From: Bacillus infantis | GTDB lineage: Bacteria > Bacillota > Bacilli > Bacillales > Cytobacillaceae | DNA length: 64,000 nucleotides | Assembly (NCBI RefSeq): GCF_020171945.1 | Contig: NZ_JAIVAP010000005.1 | Coordinates: forward strand, 62,001-126,000 | Reading direction: 5' to 3' | In this document: in pieces, positions 9,268 through 17,754 of the stretch | How the letters are laid out: every line of letters starts with the position of its first letter | Position numbering within the stretch: the first letter of the stretch is position 1 | Program-made: the position numbers and the translations under genes | The notes under the pieces: generated by a model | What the model was told of the DNA's origin: nothing | Databases searched by the model: none | What the model saw: the letters and a program-made list of their open reading frames with translations, nothing else

Positions 9268-9797
9268 TGGGGGAGAGCGAAAAAATCATGCTGCGGCTGC
9301 CTCCTGAAGTATCCCATCCCTTTCTGATGGGAGAGGAGGAAGTATGGGAGCCTGCTTGGGCAGCAGAGTTTCAGGCAGATGCTATCTTCATCTATGAGGT
9401 TGCTTTTTATCATGGAATTGAAGCACTCAAGCCATGGGAGAAGGGTGAAGAGTTCTTTCCGGCCAGGATTGAACAGTGGCAGGAGGTAAAGATCTCCATC
9501 GCAGCTTTGCATGAGAAACGGAAGAGGACGGGATTAGCGGAATTGATGAGGCATGCTATAGGCCTTTTCCTTCAGATGCTGTTCTGGGCCAACGGAAAGC
9601 CGGCCAGGCTGGATATCCCTGGTGAGTTTGATAAATTGAGTGTAAAGCCTGCTAATCTAAATGAACGGCTGGAATTTGTTTTGTCCAGGCCGACCCTTTA
9701 TCATTCGTTCATCCAATTATGTGAGCTGCAGGCTGAATTAGAAAAGCAGCGCCAAAAGAAAGCAAGCATAGAAAAAGCGTTTAAGCACAAAGCTTAA
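9267..9797 (+). CDS. ypoC: YpoC family protein
   Basis: Starts at the ATG at 9267 within TAATG shared with the nth stop; 176 residues beginning MGESEKIMLRLPPEVSHPF. Position (nth-ypoC, convergent with ponA) and length fit YpoC. No recognised catalytic motif, soluble, tail rich in Lys and Glu. Its stop codon lies inside the stem of the shared terminator at 9772-9806. Function unknown. Confidence 0.8.
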   Translation: MGESEKIMLRLPPEVSHPFLMGEEEVWEPAWAAEFQADAIFIYEVAFYHGIEALKPWEKGEEFFPARIEQWQEVKISIAALHEKRKRTGLAELMRHAIGLFLQMLFWANGKPARLDIPGEFDKLSVKPANLNERLEFVLSRPTLYHSFIQLCELQAELEKQRQKKASIEKAFKHKA

Positions 9798-9806
9798 ACG
9801 CTTTTT
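9772..9806. terminator. bidirectional terminator between ypoC and ponA
   Basis: Perfect 15-bp stem AAAAAGCGTTTAAGC / GCTTAAACGCTTTTT with a 5-base loop. It has a T run on either strand, so it can end ypoC (plus) and ponA (minus). It overlaps the last codons of ypoC. Confidence 0.92.
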
Positions 9807-9839
9807 ACATTTATGATTACTAATGAAAGATGAGTCGGA

Positions 9840-12620
9840 CTAATTGCTGCCGTCAGACCCGGAGCCGCTGCCTGATCCAGTTCCGCTCCCCGAACCGGAT
9901 CCAGAGCCAGAGCCAGATCCAGATCCAGATCCAGAACCTCCAGACCCGGTTCCTGTCCCGGATCCTCCAGAGCCGGACCCAGAGCCAGTTCCGCCGCCCG
10001 AGCCGGTCTGTCCTCCGTTCTGGCCGGTTTGCCCTGAGTCTCCGCCGGAGCCGGATTCACCACCGGAGCCGGTCTCGCCTTCAGAACCGCTGCCATCGTC
10101 CTCTCCGTCATCTTCTTCATTTCCTCCATTGCCATTGCCGTTGCCGTTGCCGTTGCCAGGATTCTGATTGTTTTCCTCATTTTCATCATCATTCTGGTTA
10201 GCATCGTCATCCTGGCTTCCATCTTCACCATCTTCAGATTCTTCCTGTCCATCATCCTCAGGAGCCCCTGGTATGGTGACAGAAACAGAAGCAGGATCGC
10301 TTCGCATATCATTTCTAAACGCCGTTACGCTGAAAGTATATGTGCTTCCAGGGGAAGGAGCAGTGAACCTTAAGCCTTTTTCACTTGTTACCGTAGGCTG
10401 CTGGCCGCTGCCGTCAACCGAAGCATTCACCTCGAATTGTACACCTTCTTCTGAACCATACTCCCAGCCAACCACGATTTCATTGGCTTCAGGATCATAT
10501 ACTGCAGATAAGCCTTGCGGCGCATCAAGCTTGTCGTATTTCTTTGAAACCTGTGTAGGCGCTTCTCCTTTAACTGCATATTCAGTAAGGATCTGGTCGC
10601 TTGGCGTATAGGCACTTGCGAGCTTTGAAGTGCCTTTTTCAATTTTAACGACTTCTACGCTTTTCGGCATTTTGAAGTCAGGTGTGTCTTTGCCTTCGGA
10701 TACATGGGCAATTAAATTTTTAAAGAGATTCTGGGCTATCTTCTGGTCTCTTCCGTTTGAAGGAAGATAATTCTTCCTATCCTTATAGCCAGTCCATACT
10801 GCCGCTGTATAATTCGTTGTATAGCCGGCAAACCAGGCATCAGGTACTGCGCCGTCAGGAACATTATACTTGGATATTTCATCATTGCTATAATTGGTTG
10901 TTCCTGTCTTTCCTGCGACCGGCAGGCCTTGCACGTTAGCCTGCTGGCCGGTGCCATAGGAATCCTTTACAACGCTCTTGAGCATATCTGTGATCATAAA
11001 GGCTGTATAGTCCTTCATGACTACCTTTGATTCCGGAGCCAGATCGAGCTTTGTGCCATCTCTAAGCTCTACGCTTTTGACTGTATGGGGAGTATTGTAA
11101 ATGCCGTTGTTTCCAAAAGCACTGTAGGCTCCGGCCATCTGCATGGAGGAAACCCCTTTTCCAAGCCCTCCTATGGCATATGATTCGAATATTTCGTCCA
11201 ATGGTATGCCGAGATCGACAGCAAAGTCCTTAGCCCGGTCAAGTCCTACTTCCTGAAGAGCCATGACCGCAGGGACATTCCGTGAACGGGCGAGTGCTTC
11301 TCTCATGCTCATAGGACCCATATGCCGGCCGTCCCAGTTGTTGAATTCGGTGCCGTCGGAATACGTGTAAGGTTTATCATCCAGGGTATAGTAGGTGCCC
11401 CATTTTAAGTATTCAATGGCAGGGCCATAGTCGAGCACAGGTTTGATGGTCGAACCTGGCTGGCGCTTCTGGTCAGTGGCATAGTTGAAGCCAAATTCTA
11501 CTTCAGGATTGCGGTTTCCGCCAAGGGCGCGGATTTCTCCGGTCTTTGTATCCAGGAGCGTGATGCCCGCCTGGAATTCCTCGTTCGGGAATTCAACAAT
11601 TTCATTGCCGTTGAGCATTGTCTCAACATATTCCTGTGCATTTTTGTCCAGTGTTGTATAAATTTTCAATCCGTCTGTAAAGACATTAATCGTTCCATAC
11701 TTATCATTTATTTCAGCAATGGCCTGCCCGATGAAAGAATCATAAGGAATGTCTCCATTGATTTTCCGATTCTCTTCGGCAACCAGGGAAGATGTGACCG
11801 GAACCTTCTTGGCCGCTTCCATTTGTTCTTTTGTGATGTATCCATGCTTATTCATTAGCGTCAAAACAATGTTCCGCCTTTTTTCCGCCTTGTCGGGGTG
11901 GTTGAATGGATTGTAATTGTTCGGGCTTTGCGGCAGTCCTGCAAGCAGTGCCGCTTCATGGAGCTCAAGGTCCTTCAGCGGCTTGCCGAAATACGTTTCC
12001 GATGCAGTCGCGAAACCGTAGGAGTACTGCGACATATTCACTTTGTTCATATAAAGCTCTAAAATCTCATGCTTCGTATATTTGCGTTCCAGCTGGATGG
12101 CAAGCCATGCTTCCTGCGCTTTACGGGACAGCTTTTTGTCAAACTCGAGGAAATAGTTTTTGGCAACCTGCTGGGTGATGGTGCTCGCTCCTTCTGCACC
12201 GAAGCCTTCTGTGATGTTGGCAAGGACTGCACCGCCGAGGCGGATCGGATCTATGCCATGATGTTTATAAAAGCGGGAGTCTTCTGTTGCAATGACTGCT
12301 TCCTCTACAATCTTAGGTATGTCCTCATACTCGACATAATCCCTGTTTTCGGAACCAATGGTCGCAATCTGCTCCCCGTTCATATCATAAATTTCAGATG
12401 CGATAGCGGATTTCAACTTCTCTTCATCAAGCTTTGGCGTATCTTTGACCATGTATGCGAATGCACCGGCCCCGATGATGATCCCGGCAAGACCGAGTGC
12501 GATCAGCACCAGAAATATCTTTTTAAAGATACCGCCTTTTTTCTTTTTGGGAGTTTTCTTTTTAGTGCCGGCAGACTGCTGCTTCCGGCGTTCCTCCCTT
12601 GAGTTGTAGTTTTCTGCCAT
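9840..12620 (-). CDS. ponA: class A penicillin-binding protein 1A/1B
   Basis: Start at 12620 (MAENYNSREERRKQQ, like B. subtilis PonA) rather than the ATG 12 bases upstream, because AAGGA is 11 bases from it and overlaps the other. 926 residues. One membrane segment near residues 32-58; GT51 glycosyltransferase (ATEDSRFYKHHGID, STITQQVAKNYFLE); transpeptidase with SxxK Ser at 390 (PGSTIKP), SRN, and KTGT at 571. A fibronectin III-like domain follows (about 690-780), then about 140 residues of Asp/Glu/Asn-rich and Gly-Ser repeats. Builds and crosslinks peptidoglycan on the outer membrane face. Downstream of recU in one transcript, 34 bp apart. Confidence 0.96.
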   Translation of the reverse strand: MAENYNSREERRKQQSAGTKKKTPKKKKGGIFKKIFLVLIALGLAGIIIGAGAFAYMVKDTPKLDEEKLKSAIASEIYDMNGEQIATIGSENRDYVEYEDIPKIVEEAVIATEDSRFYKHHGIDPIRLGGAVLANITEGFGAEGASTITQQVAKNYFLEFDKKLSRKAQEAWLAIQLERKYTKHEILELYMNKVNMSQYSYGFATASETYFGKPLKDLELHEAALLAGLPQSPNNYNPFNHPDKAEKRRNIVLTLMNKHGYITKEQMEAAKKVPVTSSLVAEENRKINGDIPYDSFIGQAIAEINDKYGTINVFTDGLKIYTTLDKNAQEYVETMLNGNEIVEFPNEEFQAGITLLDTKTGEIRALGGNRNPEVEFGFNYATDQKRQPGSTIKPVLDYGPAIEYLKWGTYYTLDDKPYTYSDGTEFNNWDGRHMGPMSMREALARSRNVPAVMALQEVGLDRAKDFAVDLGIPLDEIFESYAIGGLGKGVSSMQMAGAYSAFGNNGIYNTPHTVKSVELRDGTKLDLAPESKVVMKDYTAFMITDMLKSVVKDSYGTGQQANVQGLPVAGKTGTTNYSNDEISKYNVPDGAVPDAWFAGYTTNYTAAVWTGYKDRKNYLPSNGRDQKIAQNLFKNLIAHVSEGKDTPDFKMPKSVEVVKIEKGTSKLASAYTPSDQILTEYAVKGEAPTQVSKKYDKLDAPQGLSAVYDPEANEIVVGWEYGSEEGVQFEVNASVDGSGQQPTVTSEKGLRFTAPSPGSTYTFSVTAFRNDMRSDPASVSVTIPGAPEDDGQEESEDGEDGSQDDDANQNDDENEENNQNPGNGNGNGNGNGGNEEDDGEDDGSGSEGETGSGGESGSGGDSGQTGQNGGQTGSGGGTGSGSGSGGSGTGTGSGGSGSGSGSGSGSGSGSGSGTGSGSGSGSDGSN
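9850..10155 (-). repeat. simple-sequence repeats coding the PonA tail
   Basis: Short degenerate repeats of GG-A/T-TC codons give runs of Gly-Ser (SGSGSGSG), Gly-Asn (GNGNGNGN) and Gly-Ser-Glu. On the plus strand the same DNA reads as Pro-rich frames, which is why spurious ORFs appear there. The repeat units are 6-12 bp and could change number by slippage. Confidence 0.85.
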
Positions 12621-12654
12621 ATATATATTCATCCTTTCTTACATCTGCATAAAA

Positions 12655-13266
12655 TCATGTAAGATTATAAAGATAATCTATTACTTTAATATAGTCAATC
12701 CTGGGCTGGAAGCCAAGCTGGATCCTATGGCCATTTTCTTCTATTTCCGTTTTCGCAATAGATTTGCGCCCGCCATTCTCCATCCTCTCCCAAAATGGGA
12801 AAAGGGAGCCGGCTTCCAAAAGGAAGATTTCCTCGCTCTCTGAGAAACGGAGCAGTACAAAGCAAATCCCCCCCTGGTCAACTACCCTGCGCATATGGGA
12901 TATCTGGTGGGCATGGAAATTTTTAAGGGGAAAAGATGTGCTATTCTTTGTTTCCTTCGCTTCAAAATCAATATATCTTCCTTTATAAAGGCCGTTATAA
13001 TCTGTTGTTGAGGCTTGCTTGAAATAAGCCTCCTTGATAACTGCAGCACTTCTTTTTGGATAGTCCACATTTACAATCTGGACTGGAGTGGGCTTTTTAT
13101 GGATTACAGCCAGCCCTCTTTCCAGGTAAAAAGCATTCGTTTCATTTATATCATCCTCTAGTGTCATCCCCCTGTTGGAATATGTCCATTTTTTCTCCTT
13201 TTTTACAGGCGCAGCAGCCGTCTTTTGCGGCAAATACTTTCGTCCGTTTGGATAGTGGAAACTCAA
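12655..13266 (-). CDS. recU: Holliday junction resolvase RecU
   Basis: CAGGTGA touches the ATG at 13272 but is well spaced from the TTG at 13266, which gives [11 protein letters not shown] and better resembles B. subtilis RecU (MIRYPNG); 203 residues (205 if ATG). Contains [57 protein letters not shown] with the catalytic Asp, Glu and Lys, and FHAHQI. Resolves Holliday junctions in recombination. Upstream of ponA, divergent from yppC, as in B. subtilis. An inverted repeat (CTTACAT / ATGTAAG) lies in the recU-ponA gap. Confidence 0.95.
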   Translation of the reverse strand: MSFHYPNGRKYLPQKTAAAPVKKEKKWTYSNRGMTLEDDINETNAFYLERGLAVIHKKPTPVQIVNVDYPKRSAAVIKEAYFKQASTTDYNGLYKGRYIDFEAKETKNSTSFPLKNFHAHQISHMRRVVDQGGICFVLLRFSESEEIFLLEAGSLFPFWERMENGGRKSIAKTEIEENGHRIQLGFQPRIDYIKVIDYLYNLT

Positions 13267-13404
13267 TTGCATTCACCTGCCCGTTTTTCTTTGCCGGCAT
13301 GCCGGCAATCGCTCATTACTCATCATACCAAAAGTGCCGGCTGGAATGTTGAATAAAAAGCACCAAAAAGTGAACGATAAAAGCAGTGAGCAAGGAGGTT
13401 TGCT

Positions 13405-14391
13405 TTGAAAAAGACTGCCAATTTCACACTTGACAGCTCCGAACGGGTGCTCGCCGAAGAAATCCGTTCGATTGCGGATCATTATAACAAAGATAATATC
13501 AGCCGGACTGATGCCTATTTTGACTATTATCAATCCCACCAGGACATCCAATGGGCTTTCCTGGCGAGTATGGTTTCCAGAAATGCAGGCTGGAATATGT
13601 GCGATCTGGAAGAGGATTCATTGTCCTGCCTCCTTGGACCGGAAATCAGGGAGCGGCTTTTCCTTACATATGAGCGTGCCAATTGGCTCATTTTCTCAGA
13701 TGCCTTTCCACAGCTGCTTCTCTATGAATATTCGACGAAAAAAAACTCGCCAATGTTTCACCTTCTGCCATTCTTTCATGTTTCTTCATTTATGGAAGCA
13801 GAATGGAACCGCTACTGGCGGGAGGGGGACCGGGAAAGACTGATGACAGCCCTCATTATAAACGAACAAAATCTGATCCAGCGCCCTGTGATTGAACATC
13901 CGGTTTATAAAAGGAGGGTGTTCCATTCACTGTTTTTTTCCATCCAGGACTGGATGCATTTCAGCTCGGTCCTGTTTCCAACCTGCAGCGGCCGGCTTTA
14001 TGGCGCAAGTGTAAAGAAATTCAGAAAAACAGACGAAAGGATCATGCTCGGAAAACGGCTTGCAAGGATTCTGTTCTCACCGGTTCTTTTCCCGGAGTTC
14101 CTGAAGTTCGCAGGAAAAGTGCCCCACACGGGGTCGAGGGCGGATTATGAACAATTCCTTAATGGCGGAACAGGGCGTGTTATGCAAACCTTAAAAGATA
14201 CTTACCCCATTATCAGCCATCACATACATGAAAGCCATGATTGGTCTAAGGATAGAAGGGCCAACCCGGATTGGTTTGCAGAAGAAGTAGAGATCAAGGA
14301 GCCTGTCTTGATGACAGAGTGGTTCCTGCATAAGCAAAGGCAGCTGGAAAGGGCAGCGGCAATAAAGAAATTTATCTGTTTTAAAAGCTAG
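13405..14391 (+). CDS. yppC: YppC (DUF2515) family protein, possibly frameshifted at the 3' end
   Basis: TTG start at 13405 with AAGGAGG 5 bases upstream; 328 residues (MKKTANFTLDSSERVLAEE). Position divergent to recU fits YppC. Rich in aromatic residues and His, no transmembrane segment, no catalytic motif that I recognise. The stop follows FICFKS; an 84-codon open frame with similar codon use but no start continues in the -1 frame from 14385 to 14639, so the true protein may be longer with one missing A in the AAAA run at 14383-14386. Function unknown. Confidence 0.75.
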   Translation: MKKTANFTLDSSERVLAEEIRSIADHYNKDNISRTDAYFDYYQSHQDIQWAFLASMVSRNAGWNMCDLEEDSLSCLLGPEIRERLFLTYERANWLIFSDAFPQLLLYEYSTKKNSPMFHLLPFFHVSSFMEAEWNRYWREGDRERLMTALIINEQNLIQRPVIEHPVYKRRVFHSLFFSIQDWMHFSSVLFPTCSGRLYGASVKKFRKTDERIMLGKRLARILFSPVLFPEFLKFAGKVPHTGSRADYEQFLNGGTGRVMQTLKDTYPIISHHIHESHDWSKDRRANPDWFAEEVEIKEPVLMTEWFLHKQRQLERAAAIKKFICFKS

Positions 14392-14639
14392 ACCCAGCGT
14401 CAGTTTTTGACAAGAGGGATGGGGAGGGGCAGCTGCCGACTGAGGGTTTCAGGCAGCTGAGCTGGAAACAGTTCAAGCACCTTGGCCACTATATCAGCAA
14501 AAGTGAAAACAGCGGCTCTGGACCACAAGCCCGGAAACACTATTCTCATAGACTCTATCTTATTGGAGAAAGTTTCCCTGATCTCCGGAACCTTGGTTTT
14601 ATTAGGCCCAATTCAGAAACTGTACAGCCGGCAGTATAA
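14385..14639 (+). pseudogene. start-less open frame after yppC, candidate frameshifted C-terminus
   Basis: Reads KLDPASVFDKRDGEGQLPTE and continues through SWKQFKHLGHYISKSE and HRLYLIGESFPDLRNLG to TAA at 14637. There is no ATG, GTG or TTG to start it and no ribosome site, yet codon choice and residue composition look like real protein. One base inserted in the A run at 14383-14386 would join it to yppC. It could also be a decayed remnant of another gene. This is the only content I can see between yppC and sspM. Confidence 0.4.
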
Positions 14640-14643
14640 AAAA

Positions 14644-14663
14644 AGCAAGGGATCCCCCTTGCT
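14644..14663 (-). terminator. terminator of sspM
   Basis: 8-bp stem AGCAAGGG / CCCTTGCT with a 4-base loop followed on the minus strand by a T run (A run 14638-14643 on the plus strand). Lies just after the sspM stop. Confidence 0.85.
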
Positions 14664-14667
14664 TTCA

Positions 14668-14775
14668 TCAGGTGGAAGGTCTGTCCGGGCCTTCCAGCTT
14701 TTTGCTGCCATATCCAGCTTTCGTTTCTTCCTGTTTTTTCGGCTGAACCTTATTTTGTTTTTCCTTGTTTGCCAT
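14668..14775 (-). CDS. sspM: small acid-soluble spore protein M
   Basis: 35 residues, MANKEKQNKVQPKKQEE ending KKLEGPDRPST, matching the SspM C-terminal signature (KKLGGPNRPST in B. subtilis as remembered). GGAGGTG lies 7 bases before the ATG. Minor SASP made in the forespore; Lys-rich and probably DNA or core associated. Next to the ponA-recU-ypp cluster as in B. subtilis. Flanked by its own candidate SigG promoter and terminator, so a single-gene unit. Confidence 0.9.
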   Translation of the reverse strand: MANKEKQNKVQPKKQEETKAGYGSKKLEGPDRPST

Positions 14776-14795
14776 CTTTCAACACCTCCATCATC

Positions 14796-14825
14796 TAGTG
14801 TGTTCAATCACTATTATTTCATCCA
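14796..14825 (-). promoter_or_regulatory. candidate SigG (forespore) promoter of sspM
   Basis: On the minus strand TGGATG, 17 bases, CACACTA, against the remembered SigG consensus TGMATR-N17/18-CATACTA (one mismatch each). It lies about 20 bases upstream of the sspM ATG, consistent with forespore expression of SASP genes. Confidence 0.5.
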
Positions 14826-14989
14826 TCCAAGATGTCGAAACGATCTTCCTTGATTGAAAAATATAACTTTCTTTGACGAATCGCTTCTAGTTTTGTCAAG
14901 GGTGAAGGGAAGTGAAGAGAGAAGGCGAATACAGTGAATAGCAATAAGCCGCACACTCGGGCAGGCATATGCAAAAGGGAGGTTATATC

Positions 14990-15253
14990 ATGAAACACAC
15001 TTCACAGAAAGAAGAATTGCTCCATATGCTGAATGAGATATATGACCAGCTGGAAGAATTGGATGCAGCACTTGAGACAAGCCTTTCAAAATTCAGGGGA
15101 CAAATGTCAGAAGAACATCAGCAAAAGATGATATATTGTGAATCAAGGCTGTCTAAAGCTGAAAAGGGGTTTCAGGAGATCGGGAGAAAGGACGGCAGGG
15201 ACCTAAAGATGACAGGCGGTAATGACAGCATTAAGCTTGAATTGGGCTATTAG
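14990..15253 (+). CDS. small coiled-coil protein in the yppD position
   Basis: GGGAGG at 14978-14982 sits 7 bases before the ATG at 14990, so the ATG at 14969 is not used; 87 residues. MKHTSQKEELLHMLNEIYDQ onward is mostly Glu/Lys/Leu-rich and probably helical or coiled-coil to about residue 65. No known motif. It lies between sspM and yppE where B. subtilis has yppD, but I cannot confirm homology. Function unknown. Confidence 0.65.
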   Translation: MKHTSQKEELLHMLNEIYDQLEELDAALETSLSKFRGQMSEEHQQKMIYCESRLSKAEKGFQEIGRKDGRDLKMTGGNDSIKLELGY

Positions 15254-15282
15254 GTTGTCTAAAATATAGAGAATAATCCTTT

Positions 15283-15312
15283 AGTAGCTGGATCACCACG
15301 CTACTTTTATTT
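15283..15312 (+). terminator. weak terminator before yppE
   Basis: 6-bp stem AGTAGC / GCTACT, 11-base loop, then TTTATTTTTTT. Ends 36 bp before the yppE start. Confidence 0.5.
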
Positions 15313-15347
15313 TTTTGGACAAAAATATCCAACTGGAGATGAAATAT

Positions 15348-15716
15348 ATGGAAGAGGCAAAACGATTAGACCTGCTGACAAGAGAGCTGCTGGAATGTAC
15401 GGAGGAAGCGGCAGTTCATTACCGCCAGGCGCGGGAGAGGGGGACAAAGCCTGATTTCTATGCGGAAGTGAAGCCTTTTGCAGATCGCAGCAAACACCTG
15501 CTGGATGAATGGTCCTCTCAGGCTGCCGGCTGGATCGCCGAGAACAGGCCCAAGAACCTGCATGAAAATCAGATCAGTTCGGCAGCGGAGCATATAGAGC
15601 TGATTACGGTCCAATGCTTTTTCCCGGAAACAAGCCGGACGCGTTTCATTAATTACTATAACTCCGCCAAATATGTCCTCAATGTGCTCCTTGGCCATTT
15701 AGGCGAAAAAAAATGA
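15348..15716 (+). CDS. yppE: YppE (DUF1798) family protein
   Basis: Of three in-frame starts, the ATG at 15348 is best spaced (9 bases) from GGAG at 15335-15338; this gives 122 residues, the family length. MEEAKRLDLLTRELLECTEE and NRPKNLHENQ fit the all-helical DUF1798 bundle. Sits convergent with yppF as in B. subtilis. Cytoplasmic, function unknown. Confidence 0.8.
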   Translation: MEEAKRLDLLTRELLECTEEAAVHYRQARERGTKPDFYAEVKPFADRSKHLLDEWSSQAAGWIAENRPKNLHENQISSAAEHIELITVQCFFPETSRTRFINYYNSAKYVLNVLLGHLGEKK

Positions 15717-15743
15717 AGCCTGCAGGACAATTGTCCGCAGGCT
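15717..15743. terminator. bidirectional terminator between yppE and yppF
   Basis: 7-bp outer stem AGCCTGC / GCAGGCT closing over the palindrome GGACAATTGTCC. The minus strand has a long T run after it (A run 15706-15713); the plus strand has AAGTTTT. Confidence 0.75.
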
Positions 15744-15798
15744 AAGTTTTACTTGGATAAAAGTTTTGCGTCCCGCGTCCCGCTTTACAATCCGGGGA

Positions 15799-16005
15799 TC
15801 AATTCTGCAGGTTTGCTGCTGCGGTGAAGGAACAGTCAGCTTCAGCTCCCTGTGCTTCAAGCTCACGAATAAGGTTGCGGTATTCATTAATGGTGATTTC
15901 ATTGTGGATATAGGCTTTTTTGGCGAAATCCAATAATTCATTGACGCTCTCGGGGCTATAATCTTTCAGCTGCAAAAATTTGACTCTCAGTTCGTGAATG
16001 TTCAT
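15799..16005 (-). CDS. yppF: YppF family protein
   Basis: 68 residues starting MNIHELRVKFLQLKDYSPE, with IHNEITINEYRNLIRELEAQG. Typical small YppF protein; a GGAGGAGG site precedes the ATG by about 7 bases. The last ten residues extend past the usual family end. Divergent from yppG across a 190-bp gap that must hold both promoters. Function unknown. Confidence 0.82.
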   Translation of the reverse strand: MNIHELRVKFLQLKDYSPESVNELLDFAKKAYIHNEITINEYRNLIRELEAQGAEADCSFTAAANLQN

Positions 16006-16195
16006 TAATGTTCCTCCTCCGCCTTTTTCAATATCGTATCATGAAACAAAAAAGATTCTCCGTTTTTAAAAAATTGAAACTTCCGACAAAATTCATCATA
16101 AGCAGACAAAACCGGATAATCTTGCCTGCAATGCACAAAATGGGCAGAAGCTTCATAATTTAAAGTAGTGATCAGTATTAGGAGGATGTCTGCCC

Positions 16196-16738
16196 ATGTT
16201 TCAGAAAAAGAGAAGATTTCCGGCACGAGTGCTGCAGCCAGGGGGCAGCGGCATAAACGGCCGGCACCTGTACTATTCTGCATTTCCGACTATGCAAGGA
16301 AGCCCCCAGGCTCAATATCAGCCCCAGTACCAGCCTTTTGCCGGCAATCAATCAGCATATTTCAATCCGTTTCAGCAGGCACATAATACTCCGCCCTATT
16401 TCCAGGGATATCAGCAGCATATGCAGCCCCCGATTCAGCCTCAAGTCCAGCAGCCTATAAGCCAGGGGCTTTTTCAGAATCCGCTGCAGCAGGAGGAAGC
16501 ATACCAGCAGCCCCAAAGCCAGCAGCCGAACAATCCGTATCCTTTCATGAACCCATACCCGAAGCAGTCTTTTATGGCAAAACAGCCCTCAGGGGTCCAG
16601 TCAATCATGAATTCCTTTAAAGGCCAGGATGGATCCCTGGACTTCAATAAAATGATGAATACAGCCGGGCAGATGATGAGCGCGGTTAATCAGGTTTCAT
16701 CAATGGTCAAAGGGCTGGGAGGCATATTCAAGGTATAA
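16196..16738 (+). CDS. yppG: YppG-like Gln/Pro-rich protein
   Basis: 180 residues; AGGAGG at 16180-16185 lies about 10 bases before the ATG. After a basic start (MFQKKRRFPARVLQ) come about 100 residues rich in Gln, Pro, Tyr and Phe (YQPQYQPFAGN, QPQSQQPNNPYPFMNPYPK), then a conserved end (FKGQDGSLDFNKMMNTAGQMMSA) with a hydrophobic helix and a Gly-rich close. Position next to yppF fits YppG. Disordered, possibly coat- or envelope-associated; function unknown. Confidence 0.78.
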   Translation: MFQKKRRFPARVLQPGGSGINGRHLYYSAFPTMQGSPQAQYQPQYQPFAGNQSAYFNPFQQAHNTPPYFQGYQQHMQPPIQPQVQQPISQGLFQNPLQQEEAYQQPQSQQPNNPYPFMNPYPKQSFMAKQPSGVQSIMNSFKGQDGSLDFNKMMNTAGQMMSAVNQVSSMVKGLGGIFKV

Positions 16739-16764
16739 GAACAGCTGATGCAGGCTGTTCTTTT
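16738..16764 (+). terminator. terminator of yppG
   Basis: 8-bp stem AGAACAGC / GCTGTTCT, 8-base loop and a short T run, starting at the yppG stop. Confidence 0.85.
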
Positions 16765-16819
16765 CTATGTGGTCTTCATCAATGCGGCCGGCGAAAATTT
16801 CGGAATTCATGGAATATTA

Positions 16820-16848
16820 TTGACAAAATTGTGAAGGGATTGGAAAAT
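16820..16848 (+). promoter_or_regulatory. promoter of the permease-peptidase operon
   Basis: TTGACA at 16820-16825, 17-bp spacer, weak -10 GAAAAT at 16843-16848. It would start transcription about 35 bases before the first permease gene. Confidence 0.5.
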
Positions 16849-16890
16849 GTAAACATTGACTGTAGGTCATATAAAAAGGGGTGGTCAATA

Positions 16891-17754
16891 TTGCTTAGGC
16901 AATTACAGCAGCTTATCATCGTGGTACTGCTTATTCTTCTCATTGCCTCACTGCCATTGATGGTAACCGCGGATCCGGAAACACAATCGCTGAGCTTCAG
17001 TCCGGGTGCGCTGCCGCAGGTATACGGCGAATTTTTCACACAAATAGCAGATGGGGATTTAGGTACTTATCAGCAGGGGACCAGGACACGGTCCATCGGG
17101 GAGGATATCGGAAGATTCTTTATAACAAGCCTGAAAATCATGGAAGCAGGCATCCTGGCAGCGGTCGTGCTCAGCCTTGTTTTCGGTGTCTTTATCAGCA
17201 GGTTCCGGGCAGCCAGGGGTTTCAATTATATCCTTAACATTCTGGCATCAATCCCGGATTTCATCATTATTGTTGCTAGCATGATCCTTGCCGTAAAATT
17301 TTATAAAATGACGGGGATAAGGATCATTTCCCTTAGGCCGGATTCTGGTGCGCTGAACACGTGGTTTCCGACAGTGCTTGTGGCGATAGCCCCAACATTG
17401 TATCTGTTTAAGCTGGTGGCAGTGAAATACTATCAGCTGAGCGGCGAGGATTATATCAGGACCGCGGTGGCTAAAGGGATGCGGCTGGATTATATCAATC
17501 TTCAGCATGTTTTTAAAAACATCGAGCCTTTTATCCTTGCTGAAATGACAAAGGTAATTTCGCTTGGGATTGGCAATTTATTTATCGTTGAGTACATAAT
17601 GAATGTTTCAGGAATCACGAAATTCATTTTCCAGGCTAATGGATTCCAGCCCATTGCGATCGGCTTGTTCGCAATGCTTTTGATGTCGCTGATCGTTTAT
17701 CTTTCTATCAGATTATTATTTTATTTATTTAAGCGGGTGCTGATCCATGAATAA
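16891..17754 (+). CDS. ABC transporter permease, OppB/DppB type
   Basis: TTG at 16891 preceded by AAGGGGTGG, giving MLRQLQQLIIVVLLILLIA and 287 residues; the GTG at 16831 has no ribosome site. Six hydrophobic segments, first at residues 7-28, an extracytoplasmic loop (FFTQIADGDLGTYQQGT) and the cytoplasmic EAA-type loop EDYIRTAVAKGMRLDYINLQ that normally docks on an ATPase. This is the inner-membrane fold of peptide importers. The next gene (the other permease half) overlaps by 8 bp. No ATPase or binding protein gene is nearby. Substrate unknown. Confidence 0.85.
   Translation: MLRQLQQLIIVVLLILLIASLPLMVTADPETQSLSFSPGALPQVYGEFFTQIADGDLGTYQQGTRTRSIGEDIGRFFITSLKIMEAGILAAVVLSLVFGVFISRFRAARGFNYILNILASIPDFIIIVASMILAVKFYKMTGIRIISLRPDSGALNTWFPTVLVAIAPTLYLFKLVAVKYYQLSGEDYIRTAVAKGMRLDYINLQHVFKNIEPFILAEMTKVISLGIGNLFIVEYIMNVSGITKFIFQANGFQPIAIGLFAMLLMSLIVYLSIRLLFYLFKRVLIHE

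Noticed and set aside
9890-9960. CRISPR-like short repeats
   Set aside because: The units are 6-12 bp, contiguous and in frame with PonA; no spacers.
9844-10312. Pro/Glu-rich and Met-rich frames on both strands over the ponA tail
   Set aside because: They arise from the short repeats that encode Gly-Ser and Asp/Glu runs of PonA; composition is that of a simple repeat read in other frames.
14374-14390. Programmed -1 frameshift site in yppC
   Set aside because: TTT AAA AGC is not a proper slippery heptamer: the second tRNA would re-pair on TAA. A base loss is more likely than programmed recoding.
14482-14853. 123-codon plus-strand frame across sspM
   Set aside because: It runs antisense through sspM and its terminator; sspM has a good ribosome site and family match, so this frame is a shadow.
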